A DNA stretch of 7,069 nt from the NCBI GenBank assembly GCA_016931365.1, contig JAFGEY010000477.1:1-7069 (forward strand). Reading direction: 5' to 3'. The stretch comes from Anaerolineae bacterium. Its GTDB lineage: Bacteria; Chloroflexota; Anaerolineae; JAFGEY01. Of the stretch, positions 5,293 to 7,069 are shown piece after piece (within the stretch, counting starts at the first letter, position 1; each line of letters begins with the position of its first letter). The position numbers were made by a program, and so were the translations under genes. The notes below the pieces were generated by a model. The model was not told the DNA's origin. It saw only the letters and a list, made by a program, of their open reading frames with translations, and did no database searches.

Positions 5293-6498
5293 ATGGATTA
5301 CCTAGACTTAATGAAGGAATTACACGTTCCGGCCAAAAGCAAGGTTTTGCTCCTGGTCATGGACGGCCTGGGCGGGCTGCCTCTGACCCCGGACGGCAAA
5401 ACCGAGCTGGAGTTGGCCCACACGCCCAACCTGGATTTGCTGGCCGCGCGCGGCATCTGTGGGCTGAGCACGCCCGTCGCGCCCGGCGTGACCCCCGGCA
5501 GCGGCCCCGGCCATGCCGCGTTGTTCGGTTATGACCCGATCAAACACCAGATCGGCCGCGGGGTGATGGAGGCGCTGGGTATCGGCTTTTACCTGCAAAA
5601 TGGCGACGTGGCCGCGCGAGGCAACTTTTGCACCCTGGATGAAAACGGCTTAATCGTCGACCGCCGCGCCGGGCGCATCCCCAGCGAGGTCGGCGCGCAG
5701 ATGGTAGACAAGCTGCGTACAATCAAGCTGTCCGGCGTCGAGGTCTTTGTCGAGCCGGTCAAGGAATATCGCTTTGTGGTGGTGATGCGCGGGCCAGACC
5801 TGGCCGACGGCCTGACCGAGACCGATCCGCAGATGACGGGCAAGCCACCGCTCAAAATCGAAGCGCTGCGCCCCGAAGCCCAATATACCGCCGACCTGTT
5901 CAACGAGTGGATGGCCCAGGCGCGCCAGGTGCTCGCCAATGAGCACCCGGCCAACGGCTGCAACCTGCGCGGCATCGCCGAGGACCCCGGCCTGCCCAAG
6001 ATGCAGGAGATCTACGGCTGGAAAGCCGCCGCCATCGCCACCTACCCGATGTATCGCGGCATCGCCAAGCTGGTCGGGATGGACGTACTGCCCACCGGCG
6101 ACACGGTCGCTTCCGAGGTGGAGACGCTCAAAGCACATTGGGACGAATACGATTTCTTCTTTTTCCACGTCAAAAAGACAGACAGCTACGGCGAAGATGG
6201 CAACTTTGAGGGGCGCGTCCACGTCATCGAAGAGACCGACGCGCTGCTGCCCGAGATCCTGGCCCTCAAGCCGGACGTGATCCTCATTAGCGGCGACCAC
6301 TCGACCCCCGCCAAGCTCAAGAGCCACAGCTGGCACGAGCTGCCGGTCCTGCTGTGGGCCAACGACATCCGCCCGGACGACGCAAAAAGCTTTGGCGAGC
6401 GCGCCTGCATGCACGGCGGGCTGGGCCATCGCTACCACACCGAACTGCTGCCGCTGGCGATGGGCTATGCCGGCCGCCTGGCCAAGTTTGGGGCGTAA
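5293..6498 (+). CDS. apgM: 2,3-bisphosphoglycerate-independent phosphoglycerate mutase, archaeal type
   Basis: This 401-aa cytoplasmic enzyme of the alkaline phosphatase superfamily interconverts 3- and 2-phosphoglycerate in glycolysis and gluconeogenesis. Length is typical of ApgM (about 400 aa) and shorter than GpmI (about 510 aa). Metal-binding and catalytic motifs appear in order: MDGLGG (Asp24); TPGSGPGHAALFGYDP with the predicted phosphoserine nucleophile Ser70; FHVKKTDSYGEDG (292-303, His292 and Asp297); GDHSTP (Asp335, His336); SWHELPV (His348); and HGGLGHR near the end. One feature differs from the archaeal pattern as I recall it: TDxxGHDG is here TDSYGEDG, placing Glu301 where a metal-ligand His is expected. 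The ATG has GGAGG seven bases upstream and a good promoter. The gene appears monocistronic, with a large palindrome just after the stop. Confidence 0.93.
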   Translation: MDYLDLMKELHVPAKSKVLLLVMDGLGGLPLTPDGKTELELAHTPNLDLLAARGICGLSTPVAPGVTPGSGPGHAALFGYDPIKHQIGRGVMEALGIGFYLQNGDVAARGNFCTLDENGLIVDRRAGRIPSEVGAQMVDKLRTIKLSGVEVFVEPVKEYRFVVVMRGPDLADGLTETDPQMTGKPPLKIEALRPEAQYTADLFNEWMAQARQVLANEHPANGCNLRGIAEDPGLPKMQEIYGWKAAAIATYPMYRGIAKLVGMDVLPTGDTVASEVETLKAHWDEYDFFFFHVKKTDSYGEDGNFEGRVHVIEETDALLPEILALKPDVILISGDHSTPAKLKSHSWHELPVLLWANDIRPDDAKSFGERACMHGGLGHRYHTELLPLAMGYAGRLAKFGA

Positions 6499-6502
6499 TT
6501 CT

Positions 6503-6539
6503 TCAGACCCTAAAGGTCTTAAAGACCTTTAGGGTCTGA
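6503..6539. repeat. Perfect palindrome with nested half-hairpins
   Basis: The 18-base arms 6503-6520 and 6522-6539 are exact reverse complements around a single base at 6521. Each arm is itself a small hairpin, AGACC-CTAAA-GGTCT on the left and AGACC-TTTAG-GGTCT on the right. The DNA could therefore form one long hairpin, or two short ones in tandem. It begins four bases after the apgM stop and may block read-through, but there is no U-tract after it. The motif resembles dispersed palindromes seen in Chloroflexota genomes (recollection, not a search). Confidence 0.75.
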
Positions 6540-6541
6540 TT

Positions 6542-6547
6542 GGGAGG
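6542..6547 (+). promoter_or_regulatory. Ribosome binding site for the original MNT start
   Basis: GGGAGG lies six bases before the TTG at 6554. This marks 6554, not the downstream TTG at 6610, as the ancestral start of the nucleotidyltransferase gene. Confidence 0.55.
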
Positions 6548-6553
6548 CATGTC

Positions 6554-6625
6554 TTGATCGCACAACTGGACAAGATCATGCAAGTCTTGCGCTGCGAGCT
6601 TCACAAATATTGGGCGATCAACTAG
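6554..6625 (+). pseudogene. Frameshifted N-terminal part of the MNT nucleotidyltransferase gene
   Basis: Starting at TTG 6554, this frame reads LIAQLDKIMQVLRCELHKY, the amphipathic N-terminal helix expected just before the conserved VILYGSRARG motif of minimal nucleotidyltransferases. It then goes out of phase (WAIN, stop at 6623-6625). The rest of the protein continues in the neighbouring frame from 6610 (LGDQLESVILYGSRARG). Adding one T in the TATTGGG stretch at 6608-6614 would join the two as HKYLGDQLESVILYG. The gene has thus lost one base, or the assembly has an error there. Confidence 0.6.
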
Positions 6626-6873
6626 AGTCGGTGATCTTGTATGGGTCACGAGCCAGAGGCGAAGCACAACCCGATTCAGATGTAGACATTTTGATCGTCA
6701 TGCGCGAGGACTTGAATTATGGCGATCTGATCAGGCGCACCTCGGCTCTGGTTTCGGCACTGTCGCTGGAATATGACTTGGTCATCTCTCGGGCGTTTGT
6801 CTCCAAAGAACAGTTTGAACATGAAAACAGCCCTTTTTTGCTCAACGTGCGCCGCGAGGGAGTGCTGGTATGA
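6610..6873 (+). CDS. MNT-type nucleotidyltransferase domain protein (antitoxin-like)
   Basis: The 87-aa reading frame carries the polymerase-beta-type minimal nucleotidyltransferase core. It has GSRARG (12-17) with the GS nucleotide-binding pair, then DSDVD (22-26) with the paired metal-binding aspartates Asp24 and Asp26, and a third acidic residue, Asp56, in EYDLVI. Proteins of this type pair with HEPN proteins, and in characterised MNT-HEPN modules the MNT member acts as antitoxin by modifying the HEPN partner with AMP. The TTG at 6610 has no convincing Shine-Dalgarno site, and the N-terminal helix lies out of frame upstream (6554-6609), so the intact protein would be about 106 aa. The stop overlaps the HEPN start as ATGA (6870-6873), which indicates translational coupling. 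Confidence 0.8.
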   Translation: MGDQLESVILYGSRARGEAQPDSDVDILIVMREDLNYGDLIRRTSALVSALSLEYDLVISRAFVSKEQFEHENSPFLLNVRREGVLV

Positions 6874-7069
6874 GACAAGAAATCCAAGAACTGCTGCATA
6901 AAGCTCACCAAAGCTTGCAGGTTGCCGAATTGCTCAATAAAGAAGGCCATCTCGATTTTGCCGTCTCTCGCGCATATTACGCGATGTTCTATGCAGCACA
7001 AGCATTGTTGCTGCGGCATGGATTGTCTTTCTCCGGCCACGCTGCGGTCATTGGCGCTTTTGGCAAAGA
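6870..7069 (+). CDS. HEPN-domain protein, UPF0332-like (partial, toxin-like partner)
   Basis: The frame begins at an ATG overlapping the MNT stop and runs off the window after 66 residues. AVSRAYYAMFYAAQALLLRHG (31-51) and the following SFSGHAAVIGAFGK match the HEPN/UPF0332 family, helical proteins that are often RNases in MNT-HEPN toxin-antitoxin pairs. The catalytic Rx4-6H motif would use Arg34 and the residue at position 41, which is Tyr here (RAYYAMFY), not His. The protein may be non-catalytic or use another residue in the unseen C-terminal part. The direct overlap with the MNT gene supports a joint function. Confidence 0.82.
   Translation, partial: MRQEIQELLHKAHQSLQVAELLNKEGHLDFAVSRAYYAMFYAAQALLLRHGLSFSGHAAVIGAFGK

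Noticed and set aside
5650..6438. 262-codon minus-strand frame opposite apgM
   Set aside because: It is antisense to a gene with all ApgM motifs, has no Shine-Dalgarno support and no recognisable protein features.
6503..6539. Rho-independent terminator for apgM
   Set aside because: The stem is long and perfect but is followed by ATTGGGAGGC, not a U-tract. It is recorded as a palindromic repeat with possible secondary effects on transcription.
1..7069. CRISPR array, insertion sequence or prophage
   Set aside because: There are no regularly spaced direct repeats, no transposase or integrase, and no phage structural genes in any frame.

Overview
The window is GC-rich bacterial DNA and looks like chromosome with an accessory tail. 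I infer a Chloroflexota (Anaerolineae-like) source. The basis is a second-type EF-G, a GT-C glycosyltransferase with a C-terminal beta-rich ectodomain, an archaeal-type phosphoglycerate mutase (ApgM), toxin-antitoxin genes, and short palindromic repeats of the GTAGGGGCGAAC and AGACCCTAAAGGTCT kinds. No ribosomal RNA or other phylogenetic marker is present, so the assignment is tentative.

Layout: (1) 2-52, the last 16 codons of a possible rightward gene. (2) 83-2149, minus strand, a complete EF-G paralogue (688 aa) with altered GTPase motifs. (3) 2150-2470, a divergent intergenic region. It holds a leftward promoter for the EF-G-like gene, a rightward extended -10 promoter, a cluster of direct and inverted repeats between the two -35 boxes, and a roughly 165-nt GC-rich leader with two mutually exclusive hairpins and a possible 19-codon ORF. 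(4) 2471-4342, a polytopic GT-C-type glycosyltransferase; a TTG start with a strong Shine-Dalgarno site is preferred over the upstream GTG. (5) 4348-5061, a VapBC-type toxin-antitoxin operon behind a full-consensus sigma-70 promoter whose -10 box sits inside a dyad. (6) 5062-5292, an intergenic stretch with a REP-like dyad and the apgM promoter. (7) 5293-6498, ApgM. (8) 6503-6539, a perfect 18-bp-arm palindrome. (9) 6554-7069, an MNT nucleotidyltransferase/HEPN pair. The first gene appears to carry a one-base frameshift near its start, and the second runs off the window end.

How the genes relate: the EF-G-like protein (translation) and ApgM (lower glycolysis/gluconeogenesis) are core-type functions, each with its own promoter. 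The membrane glycosyltransferase would act on a lipid-linked sugar at the cell surface. Two unrelated two-gene systems of toxin-antitoxin type (VapBC and MNT-HEPN) flank apgM, and palindromic repeats lie on both sides of it. This pattern suits an insertion-prone region between housekeeping genes. I found no clearly new multi-gene system. The points most worth a second look are the non-canonical GTPase centre of the EF-G paralogue, the symmetrical divergent control region at 2208-2299 with its structured leader, and the broken MNT gene next to a HEPN protein lacking the usual histidine.
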